This document shows positions 34,830 through 47,148 of a DNA stretch of 64,000 nucleotides, piece by piece. Below the pieces are notes generated by a model, which saw nothing but the letters and a program-made list of their open reading frames with translations, was not told the DNA's origin and did no database searches. Position numbers and translations under genes: made by a program. The stretch is from the NCBI GenBank assembly GCA_030710515.1, contig JALBCR010001676.1, positions 1 to 64,000 on the forward strand, written 5' to 3'. The first letter of the stretch is position 1. Every line of letters starts with the position of its first letter. The stretch is from Abscondita cerata (taxonomy: Eukaryota; Arthropoda; Insecta; Coleoptera; Lampyridae).

Positions 34830-37640
34830 ATATTTAACTATATGTCTCTAAGGAAAAATATTTACAAAAAACAAATCCAACCCCTTTAGAATTTTATATA
34901 AACTTCTGTACAAAGTACCTACCTAAGTTTTTATGTAAATCTACTTCTATAGTAATATCTACTATTAGATACAATTTTAAAGAATTATTATGGAACTATA
35001 TTAGGTTTTATATCTGGCGAGTTCGAGATCCCTTTTATCAGGAAGGAATTACTAAATCTTGGAGATATCTAACTCGCAAATAACATCGTTATATTGGTAT
35101 AACAGAGTATAAAGAGATGTAGAAAAAGTAAGTTTGTATGTAAATCTTTACACTTCTATAGGTAGCATCTACTATTACAAACAATTTTCTAGGGTTTTGG
35201 TTTTATTTTAGCAGTTCGACCTCCTCCGATCTCCTAAACCTAAACTAAAACTAAAAAATTAACTATAGTTTTAATAATTGCTGAAAAGAAAATTGAGTAC
35301 TATAATTTTTCTTAAGTGAACTTTGGGCGTTACTTCTGTGCACGCTACTGGTAACATGATACATACCACTTTTGATGTAAAGTAGTTTAAAATATTCCTC
35401 TGTACGCGTTAAAAACTGTCACTATTTATAACTAATATATAAACTTTTTGTCTTAAAATTGACTAAGAAACAACATCCTAAAGTATGGCTACATACTTAA
35501 TAATACCCTGTATATAATTTTTGAAACACCACTTTTTCAAATTTGTTTTTAATAATATTTTTACATAAAAACTTAAATCATGTTTGAACAGAATTTTTCT
35601 GGTACCAACTCGGGCGCTAGAACTTTACGGGTTACAATTGAATGATGAAAGATGTAACAAAAATTAATATATTTGCACTACTCTGTAGAAATTAGACTTC
35701 GTGGTCTTTGCTTTTCTTTCTGTTAAATTACAATTGTCATTGTTTTTTAACGTACCGGTTGCGATGTGTAGTTCAGTGACCAATCAGTTGTTACTCCACA
35801 TTTTATATAGTACGTCCCTAAAGTCCCGAAACATGCAATTATTGACAACACATTTTTTTTAAACGCTTTATTTAGTATTTCTGATGAGGCCATTGTATGA
35901 AAAAAATTCATATAAAACTTCCATTCCCATCCAAAAAATGTTTTGTTTGAAAAATACGGGACGTTTTTTTTAACTATCCTAAAAACTCAAATTGCTAATT
36001 TTAAACTGTTGCTATACCTTTTAAGCGGTTATTATTTAAATAATAATGAAAAAAAATAGTATATTATGTAACAAGAGACTCAAGTGCTTTGTTAATATCG
36101 CCCAAGGAATTAATGCACTTTAGTCCTGTGTTTCGTACATTGTTTTATGACCTCCAGTTCTTGTTAGTTATAACTAAAAACTTTGAAAAAATGAAATTGA
36201 AAAATGAATTGCAGTTCAAGAAAATTATAATTTTAATTTTATTTTAGTTAATAACAACACACTTTTAAAATGTTAATAAAAACCATGGTACAACGTCAGT
36301 TAATAGAAAATAATTTTATTGTACTCATAGCATAAGATTACTGATTTCAAGGTTATTCTTGATGCACGGGAAGCTCTACTTCCCGCACCGCGGCGTTTTT
36401 TAGTTTCCGGGGAATAGGGAAATTCTTGTTAGGTTGGGATTAGTTGACAACGCAAAGCAAATTGTCAAGCAATCGGCGGGACAGTGCTACCAACTCAAAT
36501 TTCTTGTAAACACAAAAACTAAGCAGGTGTGAATTTATTTATTTATGAATTATTACTACAGTTACTCGTTACAAAAAATACGCCTAACTTTTTCGAGAAA
36601 AAATTTCCCGACCTCGTTAGGTATATAACTATTATAAACGTCAAATTGAATACGTTTAAGGTGTTTGGGTTAAGTGGTTTACTCTGTATGTTGCTACAGA
36701 AACGCATGTTTATTAGGTATTATCTTTGATATTATTAAGCGGATTCTTTCCTTAAAAAATTCCACGATTTAGTGACGGTAACGTCTACCAAATACAACTA
36801 AAAGTCGCGAATTGATTGCGGATAGTAAAATCTATAGTTTGTCTATAAAAACAATCGGGAAAAACACTTGATTTTTACTCGTTTTTTTTACCAATTCGAG
36901 ATGGATTTTATGTCAAAAATCATCAAGCGACTTGCAAATATCTTTTTAGTAACACTTTCTAACTAATTTTGAAACTCTTAGGTAATTTTTATAAACGTAA
37001 TTTGACTTATGTGCTGTCCTTTATAGACACACTGAAAATTGTAACTGACACTAACAACGTTCCATAACAAAAAACCGTAAAAGTTAGATACCTACAACAT
37101 TATCATTAGAAAACTGATGAAATTCTATGTTCAACGGCACATAAAAAATTACGTGGTGCCATTTGAAAAATCAAGTTATCCATGAATTTATGGAGTTCAA
37201 TTTCAATAATTGATTACTCAAAATTTAGCAAGGTTGGAAAGCTTTAGAACATGTAATGCATATTAAAGAGCTGCAAAATCGCAGTTGATAAATACCAAGA
37301 TAACTGAGTTATTAAATTTTTTCGAAACGACAATTTTTCCGAAAAAAAAATGAAATAACGCAAAAACGACCCATTTTAAACACCGTGTATAATAAATAAA
37401 GTCACGTTAGAATTGCCAAATAAATACAAATTTGGAATAAAAAATGGGTAGTTCCGTTTAAAAAAAGCATAGCTTGATAGGTATGTCGCTCTTTATAAAC
37501 ACCTTGTATAAACAAAAATAATTTTAAATGTGCAGCTCATTGATCTGCACAACTTTCATCAAGGGCAATAATCAGATAATAAATTTCAGTTTAAAAGGAA
37601 GTAAACTTCTAGGGCATATATGAGACATGGGAGAACATGT
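34830..37640. other. no gene; small GC-rich patch at 36366-36500
   Basis: Mostly AT-rich spacer. A lone ACCCTG terminus lies at about 35505. The patch at 36366-36500 is clearly GC-richer and contains a hairpin, GGGAAGCTCTACTTCCC. The following ORF (36529-36729, 66 codons, no ATG at the start) has no motif. The patch could be a promoter or a non-coding exon, but I see no TATA/initiator pair. Confidence 0.3.
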
Positions 37641-38165
37641 TTTTGGAAAAGGTATGAAAAAGAGAAAATGGTTGTTCATAGAGCAGAAATTTGGGGGTAG
37701 AAAGAATGGGAAAAGCTAGAAATTATATGAAAAGATATTGAGATATTTAATAGAAGAAGAAACGAAACTAGAGAAAATAAAAGTAGGGAGCAGGAAATAG
37801 AGCGATAAGATTTGAGGAAAGAATGAAGAATAAAAAATATAGTGAAATTTTATATTTTGTTGAAAAAAAAAAGAAAAAAATAAAAAATGAGAATGTTAAA
37901 AGCGAAGGAAGAAGGATGGAAGAAGAAATAACAAAAAGGGACAAAATAATTAGATACAGAAAGAAGAATGAGGATCAGAGAAGAAAAATATAATATTGTG
38001 TAGACTGAATGGAAATAATTGGGAAAAACATCTAAGAGAACATTTTGAGAAATGAAGGGAGGAGGGAATGAGAAGAGTTTACTAGGAAAGAAAGGATATG
38101 GTATAACGTAGATGAAAGAAGTAGGCAAAGAGAAGAAGATGGTTAGAAGAAACGAAAAGAAAAAT
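37640..38165 (+). other. 500-bp purine-rich (A/G) tract
   Basis: The plus strand is overwhelmingly A and G for about 500 bases, with very few pyrimidines. Frames give Lys/Glu/Arg-rich, coiled-coil-like peptides such as RRMEEEITKRDKIIRYRKKN, but stops break them. A LINE ORF1 coiled-coil relic is one explanation; a decayed simple GA-rich repeat is another. A similar tract lies at 52470-52810. Confidence 0.35.
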
Positions 38166-38279
38166 AATGATTGTAAATTATCATTTTGAATTACACTGAG
38201 TTTTATTTATTTAAGTTTTTTTTATTATGTGCTCGAATTGATTTGTTAATTTTAAAGAACAAATAAAAATGTTGATAGT

Positions 38280-39620
38280 CTTCTAATAATTGTATAAAGT
38301 CCATAAACAAAATTTAAACGATTATTATAATCGTTTTCTGTCAAATGTTGATGTAGTTAAATGTGATACGGATGACAGTAGTTTTTCTTAAGTATTCAAC
38401 CACTCATTTGATTGATAAGTACCTAAATCATTTCTTAACTAGTTACGAAAAGTTAAATTTTTCAACACTTTTCAGAAAGTTTCGACATTTGTTTTGAAAA
38501 TGGTGACCATGGTAATATCGGTCACACCCAATTAGAATTTGAATTTAAAATAGGTTTAATTCCTTTTTTAAACTTTTTTTCAAAAGGTAATGTATGTAGG
38601 TAGCATGTAACGAAACATGATTTACTGTAACTCATGTGATTATGAGACTGTAATGTCTTAAAATGTTATTGACTAATTGTTTAAACAAACAGATTCAGCT
38701 GTCAATGTCAAACATAAAGGACCAAAGAAAAGTGTAAGAACACTTCAAAACATCGATCGTGTAAGAATATCTGTGGAACACAGTCCAAGACGTTCAATCT
38801 GAAACTATCTCAATCTTCATCCATACAAAATTCAAATTGTTCAATCACTGAAACTAACAGACATTCCAACCCGTATACGTTTTGCTGAAACACTTCTTTA
38901 AAATGATATCGATATACACAATTTGTAGATGTCTGATGAGGGGCATTTCCATTTATCTGGTTACACCAATAAACAAAACAGTCGTTACTGGAGTTCAGAA
39001 AATCCACTGGAGATTCACATTACATAGCCCAAAAGTGACAGAGTGGTGTGTGATATCTTTTTTGAAGATGAAAATGCTGTTACCATTAACTCTGTCCGTT
39101 AGATCGGTATGATTAACCAATTTTTTAATCATCATTTAAACAGATTTCCACACAATAATCAGACATGGTTTCAGCAAGATGGTGCTACGTCTCACACCAC
39201 GCAAATATCATTAAATGCTTTGCAAATATTGTTTTCACAACATGTTATTTCCAGACAAGGAGACATTGTTTGACCGCCAAGATCGCCAGACCTAACGGCT
39301 TGTGACTATTTTTTGTTGGGCGACCTAAAGCTAAAGATTTTCACAAATAAACCAAGAACCATTCAAGACCTTAAAAGAAACATAATTGAAGAAATCGCGA
39401 ATATTCCTGTTGATACTTTGCATCGTTTTATAGAGAATTTCCGCGAAAGATTACAAGAGTGCATACAGAGAAGGGGAAGGCATTTACCCGGTATTATTTT
39501 TAAGAAATAAAAATGGCATATTAATAGCTTATTACTGTGTTACTGCATTTGATTAGAATACATTTTTTGTTTATATACTACTGTTTTCAAAACGTCCCAT
39601 TCCCGGGAACCACCTTGTAT
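38280..39620 (+). pseudogene. DD41D mariner-like (DUF4817-type) transposon relic
   Basis: The C-terminal half of a transposase is legible. WFSKMV/FQQDGATSHTTQ carries the second catalytic Asp (39170-39205). HVISRQGDIV is followed by a stop replacing the expected aromatic residue, then PPRSPDLTACDYFLLGDLK, with the third Asp 41 residues after the second (DD41D). The last 65 codons (39313-39510) end in RGRHLPGIIFKK. Upstream, 38690-39110 holds decayed coding sequence in several frames. A terminus-like CGTCCCATTCCCGGGAACCAC ends the element near 39619. The 5' part, 38280-38690, is shared with the interior of MITE D at 27470-27790. Confidence 0.75.
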
Positions 39621-40007
39621 TTACTTATTATTTCGTAATACATGTATTTTTGTATTTTGTAAGTATTTTATTAACGTTGGCCCACTAAAGGCAAACTTTA
39701 CCCTTTACTACAACCAATGGTTCCCCTTCGTAGAAATTACTACAATGGCTCCATGCAGGCAAGCCGGCATTGGGCCTTGAAGGTAGATTACCCATTGGCC
39801 GAACGTCGGCCGGTGGGTTATTTGCTTATCTTATCATTAATGGTAGCCTACAAAGTCCCAATACTGAACTTCATTTATACCAATATCTTATATGAATTTT
39901 GCCATTGCATTGTGTTTGCTGGAATTAATTTTAAGAAAATTGTAAATTGCGCAAATACTGTAAGAGTTAAGAGAACTTCTTTGATAACGTTATCAATTAA
40001 TAAAATA
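39620..40007. other. spacer between two elements, with a GC-richer patch
   Basis: A segment at about 39670-39830 is GC-richer and includes a CGGCCGG cluster. No frame is convincingly coding and I cannot pair it with another repeat. Confidence 0.3.
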
Positions 40008-40400
40008 CAGGTTGTTCCATTTAAAATAAGGCTCATATTACATATTGAATGATCTTATAATTAACCTGCAAATTCTGAACACCCTGTAAAGAGATGTTTA
40101 ATATTGAATCATGACATACATTCAGCTAATATCCAACAATTTAGACGTAAGAGTAAATTTGTTATAGTTGGATTAGAAGATCATGTTTTTTTATACCTTA
40201 TTTTTTGCGGACAATCAAAAAACACAATGACATACATGGTGTCCCAAAAGGAAAAAATATAACTTTGATGCACCACTCTTATACTGCATATTTCAAAATA
40301 ATTTTAAAATGTAATATTTATCAACGTAATGTTACTAAATTGACAAAACTTTTACTGTTTCGCTATAAACCTCCGTCCCGTTGGTGGTGATTCAACCTAA
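40008..40400. mobile_element. MITE sharing its right half with MITE 'D'
   Basis: It starts CAGGTTGTTCCATTTAAAAT after TA. From there AATAAGGCTCATATTACATA onward matches 27890-28280 through GTAAAGAGATGTTTAATATT, AGACGTAAGAGTAAATTTGT and the terminal CCGTCCCGTTGGTGGTGATT. The right end has decayed (AACCTAATA instead of CACCCTGTA). Confidence 0.6.
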
Positions 40401-43270
40401 TATTTGCTAACAGATTTTTTCTAGTAAGTGTGGAAATTGCTGGTATCAAAAGTTTAAAAAATATTATTTACATTTTTTCCATAAAAGGACCAATTTTCAA
40501 AATTACTACGTGAAAAATTTAAACCGATTTTGGTTGTCTATTTTTTTTATAATGAATCTTTTCCTATAACTAAATCAAAACCCTATCAGTATCTCAAAGA
40601 TTTTAGGTAATATTTAGCGATTTTTGGTATTTTCCGTTTTTAAGAACATTTAAAAACATATAAGCACAATTTTTAAATAACTTTCCTTTAAACGTATTTT
40701 TTTTAATTCATAAGTAATTACCGAGATGCGGTACCGTGACCTTTATTTAACAGAATTTTCTATTTCTAAAATATCAAAAACACATGAAACAGAAGTTATT
40801 GTATTGTATTTGTATGAATTTCTATAATCTTTAATTAAACGTTTCTTTTACCATGTGCGTTTTGTTATATACGTGCAACGATATTCTTTCGTAAAAAGAA
40901 CGAAGTATAACAAATTTTAATTAAGCAAAAGAAATTTTGTTACCTGTGGCTAGATGACCGTCCATCCATAGAATCATCGTACTTCAAAAACTATTGATCG
41001 GATTTTGATGAAACAAGGTATTAAATTTTTTTATATAGCTACTATTTCAGGCATTTTGTTTTTTTAGAGTACTTAAAAAAATCAATTTCTAATAGTAGTT
41101 GTTTCCAATTTATATTTTTAAAAATTATGTTTAAATATTTTTTTTATAACATTAGAGATTTCATTAGACTTTGGACATAATCTATCATTTTTAAGAAAGT
41201 CAAGTTAAGTACTTTAAGAATATTGAAAATACTTTTATACATAATTTATCAAATTCTTATTTAATTTTAGAAAAGTTTGCTTAAACAATTTTTTGCCTGA
41301 TGACAAAAATTTGGATTTTTTACTACATTTTCTTTGAAAGTTTTTTTCTTAAAAAGATGAGGACTTCTTAAATAAATTATAATACAAGATATTTGTGTAA
41401 GGTACTATACAGTATCCACGTACATTATGCCTGATAAAAGCGTGCCAGTTGCCTTATTAATTTAACCCTGAACAACTGTATCTATCGGTATACATTTACT
41501 TATCTATTAAATTAACATGAGAAATAGGATTATGTGAAAAATTGGACAACGCCTTGGCGATTAAGCAAGCAAGTTTATAGTTATTCGCTGAACTTCCCAT
41601 AAATCAAGATCAAAATTAGAAACGGGTTTAATGCATATTTTAATTATATATTTTGAAAATGCACTAATTTGATAGAACAAGCGGCGCAATAAATAGTTTA
41701 AAGGTAAAGGACGTATAATGACAGGTAACTAATAAATATATATATACAAGTATACTAATAAGTTACAATGAATTGGGCGGCTCAAGTTTAATGTGTAAAT
41801 CTAGTTTATCGAGTTTTGCAAGTGACATTTATTTATTATTTATTACATTCATTGTATTAAAATTATAACAATGCTCTTATATTCAGATTAAAGATTACAT
41901 CCGTTAGAAGTAAACTAATATGTTGGATAATAAGTAGTAGGTATTCATCAGCAGTGTGTAGTAGGTAAATTGAATGCAATTTTATGTGCATAGGATAATG
42001 GCTTGTAAATTTTTCAATGTCATAAAGGTTGGGCTGAGTATACAATTTACAATAAGATTATACATCAAAAGCTGGAAATGAATATAAATATGTAACTACA
42101 ACACACAAATAATTAACTGCTACGATGAAAAAAATTGTACGGAAGATCATTAGCAGATGATGATTGCTCCAATTTATTAATGATACCATATTTTCCTAGA
42201 TGCGCACAAAACGAAAATATGTAGCAACGCAAATAATTACAAACAAATAATGTTTTATACTAAGTGCTGCAATCAGGAATGAATGAAAGCATGTTGTTCA
42301 CGTTACATCATGAAACAAACTTTTATTAGATTACCTACTCTAACTATGCTGATGTTATCATTCTTTTAATACCTACTTCTTGGAGACAGTATTCAATCAT
42401 AAACAAAAAACATCTGAAAATTTCGTTTTAACTCTAATAAGACTCACTGGGGTCTATAAGACCCAGTAGAAATTTCTTTGTCGCACAATGTTCTTAACTT
42501 GGGTAGTATAAAGGCTAGGGTTCACATTTATGAGTACCCGCCTGCGGTTAGTTTTCCGCCAGCCATCAACGAAGTAGTAGTAGTGAAGCGTGACTGTGTC
42601 AAAGTCTATTTAGGGTTTCGCTGACTCCAGAATATCCTTTAGAGTGAAATTGTGTAACCTGTTAGTGTCATGGTTTCTTCTTCTAAGTGACTTTTCATTA
42701 GTAAAGTTATTCTAATTTGATTAAAAATATTTCAGATTGGGAGAGACGTCCTTGAAACAAAGCAGACTTATAGGAAGAGATAAGGAAGATTATGAAAGAA
42801 GAAGAAACGTATGATCTGTAGGTGGTTCTCATTCTAGAAATGTTCGCGACTTTGTGGTAACAGAAAGTAATACAGAATCTGAAATAGTGCAGATGTAGAA
42901 GTCGATGAAGGTGATTGCGATGTGAATGTCTGTAATCGAAGCAAGCCAGTACTCAGATGTAACATAACATTTCTCAAATGCACCAAACTGAAATTATTTA
43001 TATGTAAAAACCTATTTTAGGGAAAAATGATTACCGTTGGACGACAGAAAGACGAAGCCGCCGACAGGAGAAAAGCCTTGTGATTAAAAAATTAAGTTTA
43101 ACAAATCATATATAAAATAGTTATTTGTGTATTTAGAACGCAAAGTAAGGGAGAAAGAGGCACTCTTCTTTGTGCTCGAAAAACACACATTACTTTTTCT
43201 ACAGCCGCACTTTAAACAGTTAAAAGTTTTTTTGAAGTCATAGCACAAATTTTACAATTTAATTGGCATC
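40400..43270. other. no gene; possible piggyBac-like trace near 42.44-43.09 kb
   Basis: Mostly AT-rich. GGGTCTATAAGACCC (about 42450) is a short palindrome. A basic peptide KNDYRWTTERRSRRQEKSLV occurs at about 43024-43083. Both would fit a decayed piggyBac-like element, but no catalytic motif is present and I do not rely on it. Confidence 0.25.
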
Positions 43271-43274
43271 TTTA

Positions 43275-43740
43275 TTAAACCATTAGCTCAAACAACATTA
43301 TTTTTCTTGTGTTTACAATAACAATGCTTATTGTTGTAAGAGTACATAGATCTGACATTTTAATGTCTTCTGTTATTGATGATTCAAAAATCGATGTGGA
43401 TGCAGCCGTTGTATTCAAAATGTTGCTAGTTACATCAGTTTTTGGTGATTCAACAACCGATGTAGATGAACACGATGAACCCAAAATTTTCTGAACTATG
43501 TAAATTTTATTGCTAATTCCGTCATCTATATATCATTCTGCGGCACTTGCACTTTTCCATCCTCCATGACGTTTTAGTTGGATTAAATCGGTGCCTCTAT
43601 TACTTAACAAAGTAGCTATTGGTCGCTTAAAGCAGTGACCAGTATATAATTCGGGGTTCGGTAAATTTAAATATGTAGCGACTTCTCTGGGAGCTTTGCA
43701 ATAGAATTCATCCCAACAACTTGATTATGGCAACTCCTTT
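43275..43740 (-). pseudogene. Crypton-like tyrosine recombinase, C-terminal fragment
   Basis: Reading down the minus strand from about 43735: WDEFYCKAPREVATYLNLPN, ELYTGHCFKRPIATLLSNRG, TDLIQLKRHGGWKSASAAE, a stop, then YIDDGISNKIYIVQKILG and a Ser/Thr-rich tail to the stop at 43275. The HxxR (HCFKR), the H/W box (RHGGWKS) and the nucleophile Tyr (YIDD) of a tyrosine recombinase are all in place and correctly spaced. One stop codon sits directly before the Tyr. The sequence resembles the recombinases of Cryptons and related animal genes. The N-terminal half, with the first catalytic Arg, is missing above 43740. I see the motifs directly; the Crypton label is from recall of the family. Confidence 0.7.
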
Positions 43741-45165
43741 TACATACTTTTAATCTATGGCTGTTCAATTTGCGCTGTGCAGTATTAGCGCGTGCGGTAT
43801 TTTGACAGTAAGCATATGCGCGATTCACTTATTAACGTCTTGAGCGGAAATAGCGTTAACGCATGGGGTTATTTACGTATGAACTACTCTAAGCGTTATT
43901 CCGGATACCGCTGAAAAATGACATGCGCACTAGGATTGGAAAGTAAAAATGTTTTGTTTTCTTAGGTTAGGAGCATTAGATTCACAGAAGCGCTTTTCGG
44001 AAAGAGGGATCTGAATAATCCGATCAGTCGGAACAAACTACAAAGATACTAAAACAAGAAACTAAAATGAATTTTAGGTTAAATTAATTTAAACACGTCT
44101 TTTATTAGTTTGCCATATCTAAACTTATTATTACTGCACAGTGTAAAGCTGAATTAAGGTATACGTTAGGTTTAACGCGGCGTTATAATAATTTGGCCAT
44201 ATATCTCTATTTTTATTATGTTTATATTATTTATGTTCGTTATAGTTACATACTTGATAAGAAAATATAATCTGAGAGCATCGGTAGTGTTTCGTGTGAA
44301 ACCGGCAGTGATCGTTTGTCGAACGGGAAACATGATTGGCTGTGGTTTTGATCAACAACGTTGTCAGGTTATTCACAATTATATTAATACATAATGAAAA
44401 TGAAGTTAATAAAAATTATGCCCAATAAAACTTAAACATAATGATTTATTTAATTATTTATTCGTATGGTACATTTTATATATTGTATTGTATGTAAGTG
44501 TTATGTATGATGCCCTAGAAGATCAGTATAAACCTGTATAGTGTGGTAACAAAACCGTGTGTAATAGTGGATTGGTTCGTCTTGACAAAAGAACCTTTTT
44601 AATAAAACTTCATATATAATTTCATAAAAATACGTAGTTTCAAAGAAATCATAATAATAATTGATTTCTTATAATGCACTTTAATTTAAATAATAAATGT
44701 AGAAATAACGTACCATAAGTAAGTACCCTGCAATGTTGTAAAAAAATTTTAGAATTTAAAAATGTGACAACAGACACATCTTTATGTTTGAAAAAAACAA
44801 TTATGTTAGAATTATATATCAAGGATGTAAATAAGCATATGTATGTGTGAAAACGCGTTGCATACATTTAAGTTTTTAGTAGATAATGATTGGAACCCTA
44901 CTTAAAATATAAATATGTATCGGTATTATTAGTTATTAATGTACCTAATGCGCAAAATTAAACTTTGATGCTCGAGAACGGCGTTCTTTCGTCATTCCAG
45001 AGCACCAAAGCAATTTAAGGCACAAAGTGCATACAATATTTTTCTACATCAGGTAAAGTTAGAATTATAATATAAAAAATATTATCGAATAAAATAGAAC
45101 GCCGCAACCATATCCTTCGTAACTACTGCACAAAAATACGAGAGATGTACAGACAACCAAGAGTT
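43740..45165. other. no gene; two GC-richer patches
   Basis: Patches at about 43760-43920 and 44275-44370 stand out by GC content. The second reads ...GGGAAACATGATTGGCTGTG with a short ORF and could be a 5' exon, but no splice donor is convincing. The rest is AT-rich without motif. Confidence 0.3.
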
Positions 45166-45169
45166 AAGA

Positions 45170-45799
45170 GATAAGCTCAATAGCTAGGATCCGCAGAAAA
45201 TATAATTTTCAACAAATAACCAAAGAGACAATAATTTATGGAAGAAAATAAGAATAAAACGTTTAACAGCATCCAATTTTGAACGAATTTGTAAGTTAAG
45301 ATCAATAACATCTATTGCGAATACTGTTAAAAAGCTTGCGTTATCAAGAATTTTATGGGTCAGTAGCAACTCAATATAGCATTGAAAACGAAACAAAGGT
45401 CATCAATTGTTTGAGGAGGCAATAGACTAAAGGTAATACCATGTAGACTGTATGTTGATAAAACGCATGCTTTCCTAGCAGCTAGCCCAGATAGATGAAT
45501 TGGAAATTATGCTATCCAGAAGAAGCTGGGAAGAATGGAATTTTAAAATTTCTCGAAGTGCGGATGATGTAATAAAACTGAAAACGAACGACAACTATAT
45601 GTTTCAAATACAGGGTCAGCTACACATCACCTCAAGAGATACATGTTATTTTTGTTGTATGGACACAAAAGGAATACTCCTCGATGTAATTAGAAATACC
45701 GAATTTTGGAATACACATCTTCACAAATTAATCAATTTTTATATGTTCTCTTTACTTTCGCAGCTTATCTATCCACGAAAAACAGAGGACGAGAACTAA
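45170..45799 (+). pseudogene. YqaJ-type exonuclease domain relic (probable mobile-element ORF)
   Basis: Motifs of the YqaJ/lambda-exonuclease-like domain occur in order: KRLTASNFERICKLR (about 45257-45300), NTVKKLALSRILW, LYVDKTHAFLAASPDR (about 45448-45496; the ASPDG box, with catalytic Asp), then YMFQIQGQLHITSRDTCYFC (about 45597-45655) and FWNTHLHKLINFY. In this family the Q-x-Q-G-Q-L-H-I-T block follows the E-I-K catalytic block, which is replaced here by scrambled sequence (45500-45560). In insects such domains occur in repeated families thought to be of transposon or viral origin. At least three frame breaks make the copy inactive. I saw no transposase beside it. Confidence 0.7.
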
Positions 45800-45929
45800 G
45801 AAACGTCACACTCAACAAGAAAGAATAATCAGAACAATTTATTATAAGACAGTAACGCATCGTAAAATTATTGCTAGTAATAAGTGAGGTCAGTAGTGTT
45901 CGACATCTTCGGACAAATGTATTTTATTT

Positions 45930-46247
45930 TTGCTTACTACCCAAACAAACACTGACATTGTGAATGCTTTTGCTAATAATTACTCTAGTGATTGCTATGG
46001 TGTCTACAATAAATTTCAGGATCATGTTTGTTACAGTGAAGTATGTGCTAAACCCAATCAAAGGTATAATTTTTTAGTGCAAAGTGTTGCGGGTCAATGT
46101 CGATGGACCTTTTATCGGAAACGAGAAGTTTTTCAATTAAAATTTCTGACTACATGTGTTGTCAAAAAATCGTTTAAATCTAGGTTAGTTAGTGATCATG
46201 ATAACATCACCGCATTAGCAATAAAAAATTGTATACAATATCTTTAA
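45930..46247 (+). CDS. 105-codon ORF, unrecognised
   Basis: An open frame (its first codon is not ATG) reads ...TNTDIVNAFANNYSSDCYGV... with five Cys in the first 65 residues and a basic C-terminal half. Composition is less skewed than in chance ORFs nearby. It lies 130 bp downstream of the YqaJ relic and may belong to the same decayed element. I recognise no family, and it may not be a gene. Confidence 0.2.
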   Translation: MLTTQTNTDIVNAFANNYSSDCYGVYNKFQDHVCYSEVCAKPNQRYNFLVQSVAGQCRWTFYRKREVFQLKFLTTCVVKKSFKSRLVSDHDNITALAIKNCIQYL

Positions 46248-46249
46248 GA

Positions 46250-46650
46250 GCCGTTTGCTCATATCTATAATCTAATTTCAACTACTGAGTACCCGTAAAT
46301 ATACCATACAAAGTTTCTTTATATGAGAATCACCTGAAACTTGTGCACATTATTTATTCACCTGAAAATTGTTTCAAGTTACAACATTGCCTGGATTAGT
46401 AATGTTACTATTGCAAGATGAATTTTATCTTAATTAATAATTAAATATAAAAGATAAAAAAATCACGTTTACATTGTAATTTAAACGACACCATATAAAA
46501 GACAATCATTCAATTGTAGATCTAGGAATAATATTGATAGTAGATTATCATTTTTCATTATATAATGAGGTAATGAAAATATTAGGATTTTTAATAAGAA
46601 ATTGTAGACCTCTACTTTTCTATGCACTTGTGCGTTCTATGTTAGGGTAT
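46250..46650. other. spacer, nothing recognised
   Basis: AT-rich sequence before the long-TIR transposon; no ORF or repeat is supported. Confidence 0.4.
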
Positions 46651-46652
46651 AC

Positions 46653-47138
46653 GTGTGTCCAAAATACGAATGAACAGCATGGGGATCTCGGAAACCGTAA
46701 GAGATACAGAGTCGGTTAAATGTGAAAAAAGTAGCCCAATCGAGGGGTCGACATTATTTTGCTGTTGAGAAACTCGCTGAGTTCGACTTACTTTCGGAGA
46801 TATTCGAAAAAACCGAAATTGTGCCATTTCGTTTTCATTATATTCTGAAGTTACAAAAAACTGAATGCACTTTGTCATTGCCACTATTTCTGCTCTACAA
46901 GATGGCGTTCACGTATTTTCACTACAACGTTTTGTTTCAAAGAAACCATCATCAATTTTATTTTTTCTTATGGCACTCAAAAAAGTACGCTCTGTATAAG
47001 AAACCACTTTTCATTACAAATTCAACGATGTACTAGACAATATGGTTATTCGTGATTTTATTGAGAAAAAACGTTTTATTAAATTCGTAATGTTTTTGGT
47101 CTAGTGTGCGATGAATGAAATCATGGCAACGAAAAAAT
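46653..47138 (+). repeat. left terminal inverted repeat of the DD41D transposon
   Basis: Shared landmarks with the right arm, in order from the tip: AGATACAGAGTCGGTTAAAT, TCGAGGGGTC, TTTTGCTGTTGAGAAACTC, GAGATATTCGAAAAA, AATTGTGCCATTTCGTTTT, CTCTACAAGATGGCGTT, AATTCAACGATGTACTA, GGTTATTCGTG, TTTTGGTCTAGTGTGCG, AAATCATGGCAACGAAAAAAT. Confidence 0.8.
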
Positions 47139-47148
47139 AACCGAACAC

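Noticed and set aside
35883..35910. CTGATGAG followed by a GAAAA-like run, as a second hammerhead
   Set aside because: No stem II can be formed and the GAAA box is not preceded by a paired strand; only the first box matches.
42440..43090. piggyBac-like relic
   Set aside because: Only a short palindrome (GGGTCTATAAGACCC) and a basic peptide recall piggyBac; no catalytic Asp blocks and no TTAA ends were found.
43309..43494. 61-codon plus ORF rich in Val/Asp
   Set aside because: It is the antisense of the tyrosine recombinase tail on the minus strand.
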